Shown: positions 7,588-15,912 of the stretch, one piece after another
How the letters are laid out: the number at the start of each line of letters is the position of its first letter
Numbering within the stretch: the first letter of the stretch is position 1
IMG/VR virus record: IMGVR_UViG_3300009180_002798
Coordinates: 1-45,320 of that record
Reading direction: 5' to 3' (one strand)
DNA length: 45,320 nt
DNA from: a virus
Made by a program: the position numbers and the translations under genes
Notes under the pieces: generated by a model
What the model was told of the DNA's origin: nothing
Database searches by the model: none
The model's input: only the letters and a program-made list of their open reading frames with translations

Positions 7588-8022
7588 ATGAACCTAGATG
7601 AATTAAAAATAATGATTAAAAAGGATCTGGATATTGATCAAACTGCTCTTGATGTAGAGTCTTCCAGAACTCCTCAACTTCACAACAAATATTTGGTAAT
7701 GTTTATGGATGAAAAGTTAAAGCTAAAACGAATGAACAATGAGCTGTCTGTTCTTCGTAGAAATAAATGGCTTTACTATACTGGTCGAATGAGTCAAGAA
7801 GAGTTGACTCAGTTTGGTTGGGAGCCGTTTGAATTAAATATTTTAAAGACTGAAGCCGATGATATGATTGAATCGGATGCAGACTACATCAAGGCTTCTG
7901 AAAAGGTTAACTTTCAGGAAGAAAAAGTTAATTATCTGGAGAGTGTAATTAAAATTGTACAAAATCGTCAATGGCAAATCAGAGCCATGATTGACTGGTT
8001 GAAGTTTACCCAAGGAGTTTGA
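7588..8022 (+). CDS. uvsY: Recombination mediator UvsY
   Basis: Encodes 144 residues (T4 UvsY is 137). UvsY loads the UvsX recombinase onto ssDNA coated with gp32, for strand invasion and recombination-dependent replication. The sequence is helical and charged throughout. It begins MNLDELKIMIKKDLDID, as UvsY begins with a short L-x-E-L-x-x-x-x-K-K-D motif, and has LRRNKWLYYTGRMSQEEL, matching the Y-Y-S/T-G-R segment of T4. I choose the ATG at 7588 over an upstream TTG at 7570, because the promoter geometry and family length fit it. It is directly followed by uvsW, as in related phages. Confidence 0.88.
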   Translation: MNLDELKIMIKKDLDIDQTALDVESSRTPQLHNKYLVMFMDEKLKLKRMNNELSVLRRNKWLYYTGRMSQEELTQFGWEPFELNILKTEADDMIESDADYIKASEKVNFQEEKVNYLESVIKIVQNRQWQIRAMIDWLKFTQGV

Positions 8023-9552
8023 TTGGCAGATATACGTATCACACAACCTGATGCTGTCGATTTAAAGGTCGAGTGTGATCGTTCTTTAGCCAGAGAACTA
8101 AACGGTTATTTTACGTTTACTGTTCCAAATTTTCAATACACCCCAGCTTTTAAAAAGCGTCTTTGGGATGGAAAAATTCGTCTTTTTAATCTGTACACCC
8201 AGACTATTTACGCAGGTCTCACAGACCTTGTAATTAAGTTTGCCAAAGATCGTGGGTATACTTGGGAGCATGTTCCGGTTCCATACGATACCCCGAAGCC
8301 AGAAGAAGTCAAGCAATTCATTCAAAGTTTGCCACTCAGTGCAGGCGGTAAACCCATCCAACCTTACGATTACCAGGTAGAGGCCGTCCAACACGCTCTG
8401 AATCGATCCAGAGCCCTCCTAGTGTCTCCTACAGGCTCTGGTAAGTCCATGATGATCTACCTACTGTGCCGTTGGATGTTAGATAAGAACCCAACAGGAA
8501 AGCTACTCATAATTGTTCCAACCACCAGTCTGGTTGCTCAGATGTTGGCAGATTTTCGGGATTATTCTAAACAAGACTCGTGGAAGGCAGATCGAAACAT
8601 CCATACAGTAATGTCTGGAAAAGATAAAACTTCCACCAAACGAATAATTATTTCTACTTGGCAAAGTATTTACAATCAGCCGTTCACCTACTTTGACGAT
8701 TTTATGGGAGTGTTTGGGGACGAGTGCCATTTATTCAAAGCCAAATCTCTTGCGTCCATCATGAGCAAAGCTAAAAAAACCAAATACCGTATAGGTACAA
8801 CCGGTACTTTGGACGGCACACAAACCCACAAACTGGTTATTGAAGGATTGTTTGGACCAACATACCACACAACCACAACCAAAAAATTAATTGATCAAGA
8901 CTTACTTTCACAAATTAATATTGATTGCTTACAACTTCAGTACTCTCCAGAAGACATTCAAACAACAAAAAAGATGACTTACGTGGACGAGATTCGTTGG
9001 GTTGTAAGTAATTCCAGACGCAATCAATTTATTAAAAACCTGTGTAGTAAGCTGACAGGCAATACTTTAGTTCTTTTTAACTTTGTGGAACTGCAAGGAA
9101 AGCCATTACACGAAATACTACAAAAAGATTCCACAAAACCGGTTTACTTTATTCACGGTCAAACTGAAGTAGACGAACGCGAACAAATTCGTAAAGCGGT
9201 AGATAAAGGATCAGATTCGATATTGTTAGCTTCTTACGGAACTTGTAGTACTGGTATCAATATTAAAAATATTCACAACGTAGTTTTTGCTTCTCCATCT
9301 AAATCTATAATTCGTGTTTTACAGTCTATTGGTCGTGGATTGCGAAGAAGTGATACTAAACAACAAATGAAATTATTTGATATTGCAGACGATCTGCGTT
9401 ACAAGAGCTACACTAATCACGGAATGAACCATCTTGGTGCCAGACTAAAAATATATACTAATGAGAGATTTCCGTACAAGTTAATTTCTATTCAGTTACC
9501 AAAGGAGTCCAATGAGAAAAACATACAAGATACTCAAAATGAAATCGGGTGA
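8023..9552 (+). CDS. uvsW: Recombination helicase UvsW
   Basis: Encodes 509 residues (T4 UvsW about 503). It is a superfamily 2 DNA helicase that remodels R-loops, branched DNA and stalled forks and helps switch replication to the recombination-dependent mode. The Walker A motif SPTGSGKS spans residues about 135-142, motif II is D233-E-C-H236, motif III is GTTGTLDG, and the C-terminal motif VI is QSIGRGLRR. The N-terminal 100 residues form the small DNA-binding domain (FKKRLWDGKIRLFN). The start is a TTG directly after the uvsY stop, with CAAGGAG correctly spaced. The 3' end overlaps the next gene by 41 nt. Confidence 0.96.
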   Translation: MADIRITQPDAVDLKVECDRSLARELNGYFTFTVPNFQYTPAFKKRLWDGKIRLFNLYTQTIYAGLTDLVIKFAKDRGYTWEHVPVPYDTPKPEEVKQFIQSLPLSAGGKPIQPYDYQVEAVQHALNRSRALLVSPTGSGKSMMIYLLCRWMLDKNPTGKLLIIVPTTSLVAQMLADFRDYSKQDSWKADRNIHTVMSGKDKTSTKRIIISTWQSIYNQPFTYFDDFMGVFGDECHLFKAKSLASIMSKAKKTKYRIGTTGTLDGTQTHKLVIEGLFGPTYHTTTTKKLIDQDLLSQINIDCLQLQYSPEDIQTTKKMTYVDEIRWVVSNSRRNQFIKNLCSKLTGNTLVLFNFVELQGKPLHEILQKDSTKPVYFIHGQTEVDEREQIRKAVDKGSDSILLASYGTCSTGINIKNIHNVVFASPSKSIIRVLQSIGRGLRRSDTKQQMKLFDIADDLRYKSYTNHGMNHLGARLKIYTNERFPYKLISIQLPKESNEKNIQDTQNEIG

Positions 9553-10219
9553 AGAAATTATTGCAGACGTTCGTAAAACTAAAGACGGCCAACTTCGTCT
9601 TCACCGACCCATGGTTTTTAAGAGTATGGTTTCTTCTGATTTATTCGGAGGCATGCGAGAAATCTTTATGTTAAAAAATTGGTTGATTCTTTCATCTGAA
9701 GTAAAAACACTCATTTCACCAGATACGGTAAATGCAATTTTAGAACCAACAAAAGAAGCAAGTAATTTATACGATGCAGAAAAGATTAAAGAAGATTTTC
9801 GTTTTAATGGTGTGAAAGCAAAACGGAAAGAACCACTTTTACCTCCTCCAAATTTACCTGAAATAAAGGATCAATCTGATAGCTTTTTAGACAATCTTCA
9901 GAAGAAATTAGAGGATATGATGACTAATTTAAACGATCCTGTTGAAAATGAATCTAGCTTAAAAGATCTTGCAAAACCTCGTTTTGATGATAAAATGATA
10001 TTCATGAACATGGTCTTTTCTCCCGAAGTTATCGTTGAACTTCTTCGCTCAGGAATACTTGATCGAAAAGATTTTGGTGAAATGATTAATGAAATAACCG
10101 ATGAAAATGGTGAGGGCATGAACCCTAACAAATTCACCGGTGACAAGAAGGAAAATAAAAATTTGGGTAATGAGTGGACGGATTGGAATGCTGATCCGTC
10201 TTCTGAGGACTACAAGTAA
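9512..10219 (+). CDS. Unknown protein with possible LSm-like N-terminal domain
   Basis: Encodes 235 residues. The first 60 residues (YKILKMKSGEEIIADVRKTKDGQLRLHRPM) have the strand pattern of small Sm/LSm-like beta-barrels found in phage proteins near uvsW. The resemblance is weak and offered as a suggestion only. The middle and C-terminus are charged and partly low-complexity (PPPNLPEIKDQSDSFLDNLQKKLEDMM), including DKMIFMNMVFSPEVIVELLRSGIL. The C-terminal 40 residues look disordered. The ATG at 9512 lies inside the end of uvsW in another frame, preceded by AAAGGAG, so the overlap is real. No function can be assigned. Confidence 0.85.
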   Translation: MRKTYKILKMKSGEEIIADVRKTKDGQLRLHRPMVFKSMVSSDLFGGMREIFMLKNWLILSSEVKTLISPDTVNAILEPTKEASNLYDAEKIKEDFRFNGVKAKRKEPLLPPPNLPEIKDQSDSFLDNLQKKLEDMMTNLNDPVENESSLKDLAKPRFDDKMIFMNMVFSPEVIVELLRSGILDRKDFGEMINEITDENGEGMNPNKFTGDKKENKNLGNEWTDWNADPSSEDYK

Positions 10220-10270
10220 CTAATATTCCTTTTTTACTCAGACAATATATTATATCAGGAAATTTATAGC

Positions 10271-10867
10271 ATGTCAAGTGGAAAACCTAAAAAAGATAAA
10301 TTAAAAATAAAAACAGATAAAACAATAGAAAAGAAATTAGAAAAACAATTAAATAACGATCATTACGTAGACAATAAACAATTTCTACTAGAAATGATTA
10401 AGTGGAAAAAAGAAATAAGAGAAGCTGAAGACAGTGGAGACGATAAGCCCCCGGTTTCCGAATATATCGGAAGTTGCTTCTTAAAGATCGCAGAACGATT
10501 ATGTTCAAAATCCAATTTTATGAATTATCCGTATAAGGATGAAATGATTGGAGATGGAATTGAAAATTGTTTAATGTACGCACACAATTTTAATCCACGC
10601 AAATCCAAAAATCCATTTTCTTATTTTACTCAAATAATCTATTATGCGTTTCTCCGTCGAATAGAAAGAGAAAAAAAGCAAGCTTATATAAAATTTAGAT
10701 TGACAGAAGAGATGAATGATGGTACACTTCACAAGTGGTTTAAAGAAAATTACTTTGATAAATCTAATGAACGTGAAGCATTAACAGAACATTTTAATAT
10801 TTCTGAACGAGATATTGAAAAGTATGAACCAAAGAAACGCAAGAAGCGTAGTAAAAATAAATCATGA
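10271..10867 (+). CDS. gp55: Late-transcription sigma factor gp55
   Basis: Encodes 198 residues (T4 gp55 is 185). gp55 is a minimal sigma-family protein. With the coactivator gp33 and the gp45 clamp it directs host core polymerase to TATAAATA promoters. The diagnostic part runs from MIKWKKEIREAEDSG through CFLKIAERLCSKSNFMNYPYKDEMIGDG. It then reaches AHNFNPRKSKNPFSYFTQIIYYAFLRRIEREKKQ, the degenerate sigma region 2. Both termini are very lysine-rich. The ATG has CAGGAAA upstream. The stop overlaps the gp47 start (ATGA). Its presence agrees with the TATAAATA boxes before gp22, gp23, 27455 and 41507. Confidence 0.95.
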   Translation: MSSGKPKKDKLKIKTDKTIEKKLEKQLNNDHYVDNKQFLLEMIKWKKEIREAEDSGDDKPPVSEYIGSCFLKIAERLCSKSNFMNYPYKDEMIGDGIENCLMYAHNFNPRKSKNPFSYFTQIIYYAFLRRIEREKKQAYIKFRLTEEMNDGTLHKWFKENYFDKSNEREALTEHFNISERDIEKYEPKKRKKRSKNKS

Positions 10868-11901
10868 AAATTGCAGTTATTGGTGATACGCACTTTGGGG
10901 CCAGAGGTGATTCTCCCCTATTCTTAAATCATTTTTTAAAGTTCTTTGAAGAACAGTTTTTTCCTTATCTCAAGGAACATGGTATCACTAAAGTACTTCA
11001 TCTTGGTGATCTGTTTGATCGTAGAAAGTTTATTAATTTTAATACACTACATCACACTAAAAAGCGATTTGTGCAGTGGTTTGAAACTAATGGGGTAGAA
11101 CTGCACTGTATTCTTGGTAATCATGATGTGTTTTATAAAAACACAAATCGTTTAAATTCACCCAAAGAAGTGCTGGGAGAATGCCATACATCGTTCCATC
11201 TTTACGAAGAACCAACAGAAGTATGTTTTAATGGTGCAACCATACTAATGGTTCCTTGGTTGAATGAAGAAAACAAAGAACAGTTTTTAAAAACAATCAA
11301 GGACAGTAAAGCAACCATTTTGGCAGGCCACTTAGAACTCAGTGGTTATGAAGTTATGCCCGGAATAAAATTTAATGAAGGCATGAGTGACAAGTTTTTA
11401 GAAAAATTTGATATGGTGCTGTCTGGGCATTTTCACAGCAAGAGTTCTAAAGGTAATGTTCATTATCTTGGTACTCAATATCAGATGACTAGTATCGATA
11501 CTAATGAGGTAAAGGGATTTCACGTTTTAGACACAGAAACCCGAGAATTGCAGTTCATTCAAAATCCTATGAAGATGTTTCATAATGTGGAGTGGAGAAA
11601 CGGAACGCTGATTGAAGGATTTGATCCTGCACGATACAAGGGAACTTACGTCAAGGTTTTGGTGTACGAAAAGAAAAGCGAAACCAAGTTTGATCAGTTC
11701 TTGGACAGTCTTTACGCAGCAGAACCTGCCAGTGTTAGTATCATTGAAGATCTGAGTGATCGTGTTCGTGAAGAAGGTGAAGTGGATATTTCTGAAGACA
11801 CACTAAGCTTAATCAATAAAGAGATTGACGGTATGGAAGCAGAAAACAAAGAAGAACTGAAGAATATTGTTCGTGAACTTTATATGGAGAGTCTAGATTG
11901 A
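10864..11901 (+). CDS. gp47: Recombination endonuclease subunit gp47 (Mre11/SbcD family)
   Basis: Encodes 345 residues (T4 gp47 is 339). It is the metallophosphoesterase nuclease subunit of the gp46/gp47 complex, which resects DNA ends for recombination and degrades host DNA. The five metal-binding blocks are visible in order: GDTHFGARGD, HLGDLFDRR, CILGNHDVFY, ILAGHLELSG and LSGHFHSKS. The C-terminus is acidic and helical, suited to contacting the gp46 coiled coil. It sits between gp55 and gp46 with overlapping stop/start codons on both sides, as in cyanophages. Confidence 0.97.
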   Translation: MKIAVIGDTHFGARGDSPLFLNHFLKFFEEQFFPYLKEHGITKVLHLGDLFDRRKFINFNTLHHTKKRFVQWFETNGVELHCILGNHDVFYKNTNRLNSPKEVLGECHTSFHLYEEPTEVCFNGATILMVPWLNEENKEQFLKTIKDSKATILAGHLELSGYEVMPGIKFNEGMSDKFLEKFDMVLSGHFHSKSSKGNVHYLGTQYQMTSIDTNEVKGFHVLDTETRELQFIQNPMKMFHNVEWRNGTLIEGFDPARYKGTYVKVLVYEKKSETKFDQFLDSLYAAEPASVSIIEDLSDRVREEGEVDISEDTLSLINKEIDGMEAENKEELKNIVRELYMESLD

Positions 11902-13622
11902 TTAATTTTAAGACTGTTCGTTTTAAGAATTTTGGTTCTTTCGGTAACACATTTACTGAAATAGAACTAGGCAAGAACGCAACCACTTTGGTGTGTGGTT
12001 CAAACGGCAACGGCAAATCGTTTGCATTTCTTGATTCTATTTCTTTTGCGTTGTTCGGAAAGCCATTCCGAAACATGAATATTCCACAACTAGTCAATAG
12101 CATCAATAAAAAGAATTGTGTTGTTGAACTGGAATTCACTGTTGGAAAGACAGAATATAAGATTGTTCGTGGTCTTGCTCCAAAGATGTTTAAGATATTT
12201 AAAGATGGTGAGCTTTTAAATGAAGACGCTAAAAGTAAAGATTATCAAAACATCTTAGAAGAACAGATTATAAGTATGAACCACAAAACGTTTTCTCAGG
12301 TTGTGGTTCTTGGTTCGTCTTCATTCATTCCATTCATGCAGTTAACTCCTGCTGATCGCCGTCAAGTCATTGAAAATATTTTGGATATCGGTATCTTCTC
12401 TGAAATGAATGGCGTACTAAAAACCAAAATTGGTACTGCCAAAGGAGTAATGCAGGCTATTGAGTCTGAACTAGTGCTTGTAAACGAAAAGGTGTCTGCC
12501 ACCAAAGAGATCTTAGAATCTTACCAAAAGAACACCTCAGATCGTGTTGCAGACCGCAAGCGCACTTTGGAAGAAAATACAGAAACTATAAAGAGTATTT
12601 CAAAAGAAATTAAACAACTTCAAAGCGCAATGAAGATCCTGGAAACTGAATTAGAACCAGGAGACCAAATAAATGCCGAACTCAAGAAACAACAGATCGT
12701 GTTGTTTAAACTGGAAAGTACTCTTGAAGGCGTACAAGAAGACATCAAGTTCTTTGAAAAGAGTCAAAGTTGCCCAACATGTAAACAGACCATTAGCAAA
12801 GAACATAAAGAACATGTGATTGCTGAGAAGACAGAAAAAGCCGAAGAACATAAGAATAGTCTGAGCCGAATAAAAGAAGCAATCAATATGTCCAAAAATA
12901 ATCTGAACAAGATGATAAGTGTTCAGAATAAATTAAACGATCTAATCATTAAATCGTCTTCAAAAGAACAAACTGTAGAGTCTTTGATTAAATTAAATCA
13001 AAGGCTAGATGAAGAGATGTTAGCTGTTGTGGAAACTGCTGATACTCAATCCAAGATTCAAGAAAATCAAGATAAACTGTCCGAACTTTTAACCAAACAA
13101 AGCGAATTACTAAAAAAGAAACAGAAAGCTCTTGACACACTTCGTTCTTATGATAAACTGGTATTTCTGTTCAAGGACAGTGGTATTAAAGCAAAAATTG
13201 TAAAATACTATATTCCGTTAATTAATAAGTACGTGAACAAGTATTTGAACAGCATGGACTTCTACGCAAACTTCCATCTAGACGAGGAGTTTAATGAAGT
13301 CATTAAGAGTCGCCATCGTGATGAGTTCTGTTACGAGTCGTTTAGTGAAGGCGAGAAGATGAGGATCGATCTGGCACTGCTTCTGACATGGCGAGAGATC
13401 GCAAAGTTGAAGAACAGTGTCAATACTAATCTGCTTATTCTGGATGAAGTATTTGATTCCAGTTTGGACAGTGGTGGAGTGGATGAGCTGATGAAACTTC
13501 TATCTAGTTTTGGGTCCAAAGCAAACGTTTATGTGATCAGCCATAAAACGGATCAACTGCTAGATAGATTTAATAATGTTTTTCAATTCGATAAGAAAAA
13601 GAACTTTAGTCGTATTGTATGA
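11898..13622 (+). CDS. gp46: Recombination endonuclease subunit gp46 (Rad50/SbcC family)
   Basis: Encodes 574 residues (T4 gp46 is 560). It is the ABC-type ATPase partner of gp47. The Walker A motif GSNGNGKS is at residues 34-41, followed by FGKPFRNMNIPQLVNS. The central region is coiled coil, interrupted by a zinc hook C292-P-T-C295. The C-terminal lobe carries the signature SFSEGEKMRIDLALL and the Walker B strand LLILDEVFDSSLDSGG, then VYVISHK. The start is a TTG overlapping the gp47 stop, preceded by GGAGA. Starting there gives MINFKTVRFKNFGSFG, which aligns with the family N-terminus. Confidence 0.97.
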   Translation: MINFKTVRFKNFGSFGNTFTEIELGKNATTLVCGSNGNGKSFAFLDSISFALFGKPFRNMNIPQLVNSINKKNCVVELEFTVGKTEYKIVRGLAPKMFKIFKDGELLNEDAKSKDYQNILEEQIISMNHKTFSQVVVLGSSSFIPFMQLTPADRRQVIENILDIGIFSEMNGVLKTKIGTAKGVMQAIESELVLVNEKVSATKEILESYQKNTSDRVADRKRTLEENTETIKSISKEIKQLQSAMKILETELEPGDQINAELKKQQIVLFKLESTLEGVQEDIKFFEKSQSCPTCKQTISKEHKEHVIAEKTEKAEEHKNSLSRIKEAINMSKNNLNKMISVQNKLNDLIIKSSSKEQTVESLIKLNQRLDEEMLAVVETADTQSKIQENQDKLSELLTKQSELLKKKQKALDTLRSYDKLVFLFKDSGIKAKIVKYYIPLINKYVNKYLNSMDFYANFHLDEEFNEVIKSRHRDEFCYESFSEGEKMRIDLALLLTWREIAKLKNSVNTNLLILDEVFDSSLDSGGVDELMKLLSSFGSKANVYVISHKTDQLLDRFNNVFQFDKKKNFSRIV

Positions 13623-13810
13623 GAAAAGAAGATAAACGAAAAATACCGTATCAAGGGTCTCCACATAAATTTAGAGTCCCTGATGCTTATCTTAAAAATC
13701 CCAAGTTATGGGAAGCCAGAATAAAAAAAGAAGAAAACAAAAAGAAAAAAGAAGAAACAGAATTTTTTGAGTGGTACAAAAAAGAACTTAAAAAATATGG
13801 ATACAGATGA
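13619..13810 (+). CDS. Small lysine-rich unknown protein
   Basis: Encodes 63 residues of unrecognised function. It is strongly basic: 'RKIPYQGSPHKFRVPDAYLKNPKLWEARIKKEE' followed by an uninterrupted charged helix with KKKK and ending KKYGYR. Both ends overlap neighbours by 4 nt (ATGA), so it is embedded in the gp46-to-clamp operon and is likely translated by coupling. The overlap on both sides and the consistent reading direction are the main evidence that it is a gene. A nucleic-acid-binding accessory role would suit its charge, but that is a guess. Confidence 0.7.
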   Translation: MRKEDKRKIPYQGSPHKFRVPDAYLKNPKLWEARIKKEENKKKKEETEFFEWYKKELKKYGYR

Positions 13811-14538
13811 AAAAGAAAAAGAAGAAAACTCGTCGTATTGGTCGTGGTGATTCTGTTGATTCTTTAATTATGGGTGACGAACCCACATGGAAGGATGCAG
13901 ATAAACTGACTCCGGAAGAACACGATTCCCGAGTGTTGAAAGCTCTTAACTGGTATAGTTATTCGTGCGAAAATAATCTATGCAAGCCTTGGACTATCGA
14001 TTGGATGATGAAAAACGAATACTCCAAGAAGGATATCAAGTACGCAATGGCATGCGATATTAATGCTTTAGAGTTTATTCAGGTTGGTAGCCGATGCCGC
14101 ATTATGACTCTGGGAGCCAAGTTAGATCCTCGAACGATTGAAATGGTACGTTCTAAAGTTAAAGACATCATTATGTTGGGTCAGACTAGACCACACGTAG
14201 ACAACACCGATAAAGAAAAGGTTAATGTCCAAGAACGTATTCAAAACAAGACTAAAGAATACATGTCTGTTTTGGAAAGTCGAATTGATGAGCTGTTTGA
14301 ACTTGCTGAATCCGACGAACTTAAGAATGTGGATCATGCTGACTGGCTGGTTCTACAAGGCATCAAGCATGTGCATTTTAAGAAACTGGCAAAGAATCTA
14401 GATCCGTATATCAAGGAACTCAAGCAGGCATATAAGGGAGATCCGGATTTAAAGGAAGCGTTTTCATTCCTTGGTAAGCGTAAAATTAAAACAATCATAA
14501 CTACTTTAGAGGAATTCAAGGATATTTTAAATGACTAG
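13807..14538 (+). CDS. Conserved-looking unknown protein between gp46 and the clamp genes
   Basis: Encodes 243 residues. A very basic N-terminus (MKKKKKKTRRIGRGD) precedes DEPTWKDADKLTPEEHDSRVLKALNWYSYSC. The latter resembles an unnamed protein I recall from this position in cyanophages, with its 'PTWKD.DKL' start and 'WM...GYSK.DIK' segment (here WMMKNEYSKKDIKYAM). The rest is helical and charged, ending KRKIKTIITTLEEFKDIL. No catalytic motif is apparent. The start overlaps the previous stop and the stop overlaps the next start by 8 nt, placing it firmly in the replication operon. The function is unknown; the basic N-terminus suggests DNA or RNA contact. Confidence 0.8.
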   Translation: MKKKKKKTRRIGRGDSVDSLIMGDEPTWKDADKLTPEEHDSRVLKALNWYSYSCENNLCKPWTIDWMMKNEYSKKDIKYAMACDINALEFIQVGSRCRIMTLGAKLDPRTIEMVRSKVKDIIMLGQTRPHVDNTDKEKVNVQERIQNKTKEYMSVLESRIDELFELAESDELKNVDHADWLVLQGIKHVHFKKLAKNLDPYIKELKQAYKGDPDLKEAFSFLGKRKIKTIITTLEEFKDILND

Positions 14539-14851
14539 TTTTAAAAGTATATTTAAAGTAACAGACGGTTCTGGTAATTGTATTCAATACGCTGAAGGCG
14601 ATATTGTTTATAAAAATGGAGAAGCATACATTGCCAGTCGTACACCAGATCTCTGCAAATCACCAGAACATAAAAATTCTGGCTGGGAACCACTAACGGG
14701 AGAACGATCTGGAACTACTGTAACTTTTTATAATTCAGAGATTCCTCCAACACGAGTTGTTCAGGGAGATGAATGGTTTAATCCAGATACCGGAATATTG
14801 TACAAATATATTGTTGATGCAACTAGCGAACAATGGGTACAAATCTTTTGA
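14531..14851 (+). CDS. Small virion-like protein with fibre-type C-terminal motif
   Basis: Encodes 106 residues. The first 60 (YAEGDIVYKNGEAYIASRTP then SGWEPLTG) have the layout of small carbohydrate-binding beta modules of the CBM5/12 kind. The last 35 (EIPPTRVVQGDEWFNPDTG, LYKYI, EQWVQIF) match the terminal segment of the collagen-like fibre at 41507-43888 ([29 protein letters not shown]). A fibre or tail accessory role is therefore likely although it lies among replication genes. It overlaps the previous gene by 8 nt and its 3' end overlaps the promoter used by the RNase H gene. No ribosome site is obvious, so coupling is likely. Confidence 0.78.
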   Translation: MTSFKSIFKVTDGSGNCIQYAEGDIVYKNGEAYIASRTPDLCKSPEHKNSGWEPLTGERSGTTVTFYNSEIPPTRVVQGDEWFNPDTGILYKYIVDATSEQWVQIF

Positions 14852-14875
14852 CTTTTGTGTAATCCGTGTTATACT
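14848..14875 (+). promoter_or_regulatory. Sigma70-like promoter for the RNase H gene
   Basis: TTGACT at 14848-14853 and TATACT at 14870-14875 are 16 nt apart. A start 7 nt after the -10 hexamer falls on 14882, the A of the ATG. This is exactly the geometry of the uvsY promoter at 7554, and the six bases before the ATG are nearly identical (CATATT here, AATATT there). There is no ribosome site. Confidence 0.72.
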
Positions 14876-14881
14876 CATATT

Positions 14882-15718
14882 ATGTTACTTATTGACAACA
14901 ATCAAATTATCTTAGCCAATATTTTTCAGGCTTCTAAAGATGGCGAACCTCTTAACGAGGATTATATTCGTCATACCGTATTAAACACTTATCGCAAGTA
15001 TCGAACCGATTTTCGTAAGTACGGAGAACTGGTTATTTGCAGTGACGGTACTGACTATTGGCGACGCAAGTACTTTCCGTACTATAAGCAAAATCGCCGT
15101 AAGCAACAGGAAGCCAAGAAGGACGAATGGAAGGCTGCTTTTGCCGTGCTGGACAAGATTCGTAATGAAGTAGCAGAAGTGTTTCCGTATCCCAGTATTC
15201 GTCTACAGGGAGCAGAAGCAGACGATATTATTTACGTGCTAACCAAGACGTACTGCCAATCTGAAAATATCCTTATCATTTCTAATGATAAAGACTTTCA
15301 GCAACTACAAATTTTTCCAAACGTACAGCAGTACAGTCCAACCACCAAGAAATTTTTAAAGTGTGAAGATCCTCGTGGGGTTCTTTTTGAACATATTATT
15401 GGAGGTGATTCAAGTGATGGTGTGCCTAATATGCTTAGTGACGATGATACTTTTGTTACGGACGGTAAGCGACAGGTCCGAATGACTCAAAAGAGGATCG
15501 ATCAACTAAAGAAAGATTCTGAAAATTCTTCATTTTTTGAGGATCCTAAATACATCCGGAACAGTACTCTTATTGACATGAATAATATTCCACAAGATCT
15601 TCAAGACAAGATTCTAGAAACGTATCAATCACAACAAGGAAAGGGCAGAGAAAAGCTGCTCCAATATTTTATGGACCATAAACTTAAGACTCTTATGCCA
15701 CATCTAGAGGAATTTTGA
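14882..15718 (+). CDS. rnh: RNase H / FEN-1-type 5' nuclease (T4 Rnh family)
   Basis: Encodes 278 residues (T4 RNase H is 305). It removes RNA primers and flaps from lagging-strand fragments. The nuclease acids are visible in order: LLIDNN at the N-terminus, ICSDGTDYWRRKYFPYYKQNRR (active site plus arch), QGAEADDIIYVL, ISNDKDFQQL and IGGDSSDGVPN, where the helix-three-turn-helix begins. FPNVQQYSPTTKKF is also close to T4 Rnh. I use the ATG at 14882 rather than an upstream TTG, because the reading starts MLLIDNN as the family does. Its own promoter lies directly upstream. The last base of its stop is the first base of the next start. Confidence 0.93.
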   Translation: MLLIDNNQIILANIFQASKDGEPLNEDYIRHTVLNTYRKYRTDFRKYGELVICSDGTDYWRRKYFPYYKQNRRKQQEAKKDEWKAAFAVLDKIRNEVAEVFPYPSIRLQGAEADDIIYVLTKTYCQSENILIISNDKDFQQLQIFPNVQQYSPTTKKFLKCEDPRGVLFEHIIGGDSSDGVPNMLSDDDTFVTDGKRQVRMTQKRIDQLKKDSENSSFFEDPKYIRNSTLIDMNNIPQDLQDKILETYQSQQGKGREKLLQYFMDHKLKTLMPHLEEF

Positions 15719-15897
15719 TGTATACTCCTGAACCCGAATCCGAATACGAGCGTTGGAAGCGTGAACAAAAAGAACGAAAGCAAAAGCGAAAGAAGCGTCC
15801 ACGCAAGCCAAATCAACAACAATGGCTGAACGACTTAAAGCACGGTCACTCATCCGATGATGGTGATTTTGAAAATTTTGAACGATTTGAACAATAA
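15718..15897 (+). CDS. Small basic unknown protein
   Basis: Encodes 59 residues. The first half is strongly basic (YERWKREQKERKQKRKKRPRKPN) and the last 20 residues acidic (SSDDGDFENFERFEQ). The ATG at 15718 shares its A with the stop of rnh, and a TAGAGGAA ribosome site lies upstream. It stands directly before the clamp gene. The charge layout suggests a disordered nucleic-acid-binding peptide, but no family is recognised. Supporting evidence is the tight junctions on both sides and the ribosome site. Confidence 0.65.
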   Translation: MYTPEPESEYERWKREQKERKQKRKKRPRKPNQQQWLNDLKHGHSSDDGDFENFERFEQ

Positions 15898-15912
15898 AAG
15901 GAACTCTATATT

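Noticed and set aside
10233-10260. TTTACT with AT-rich hexamers before gp55 as a sigma70 promoter
   Set aside because: No -10-like hexamer at 16-18 nt from the -35 candidate; the region is simply AT-rich.
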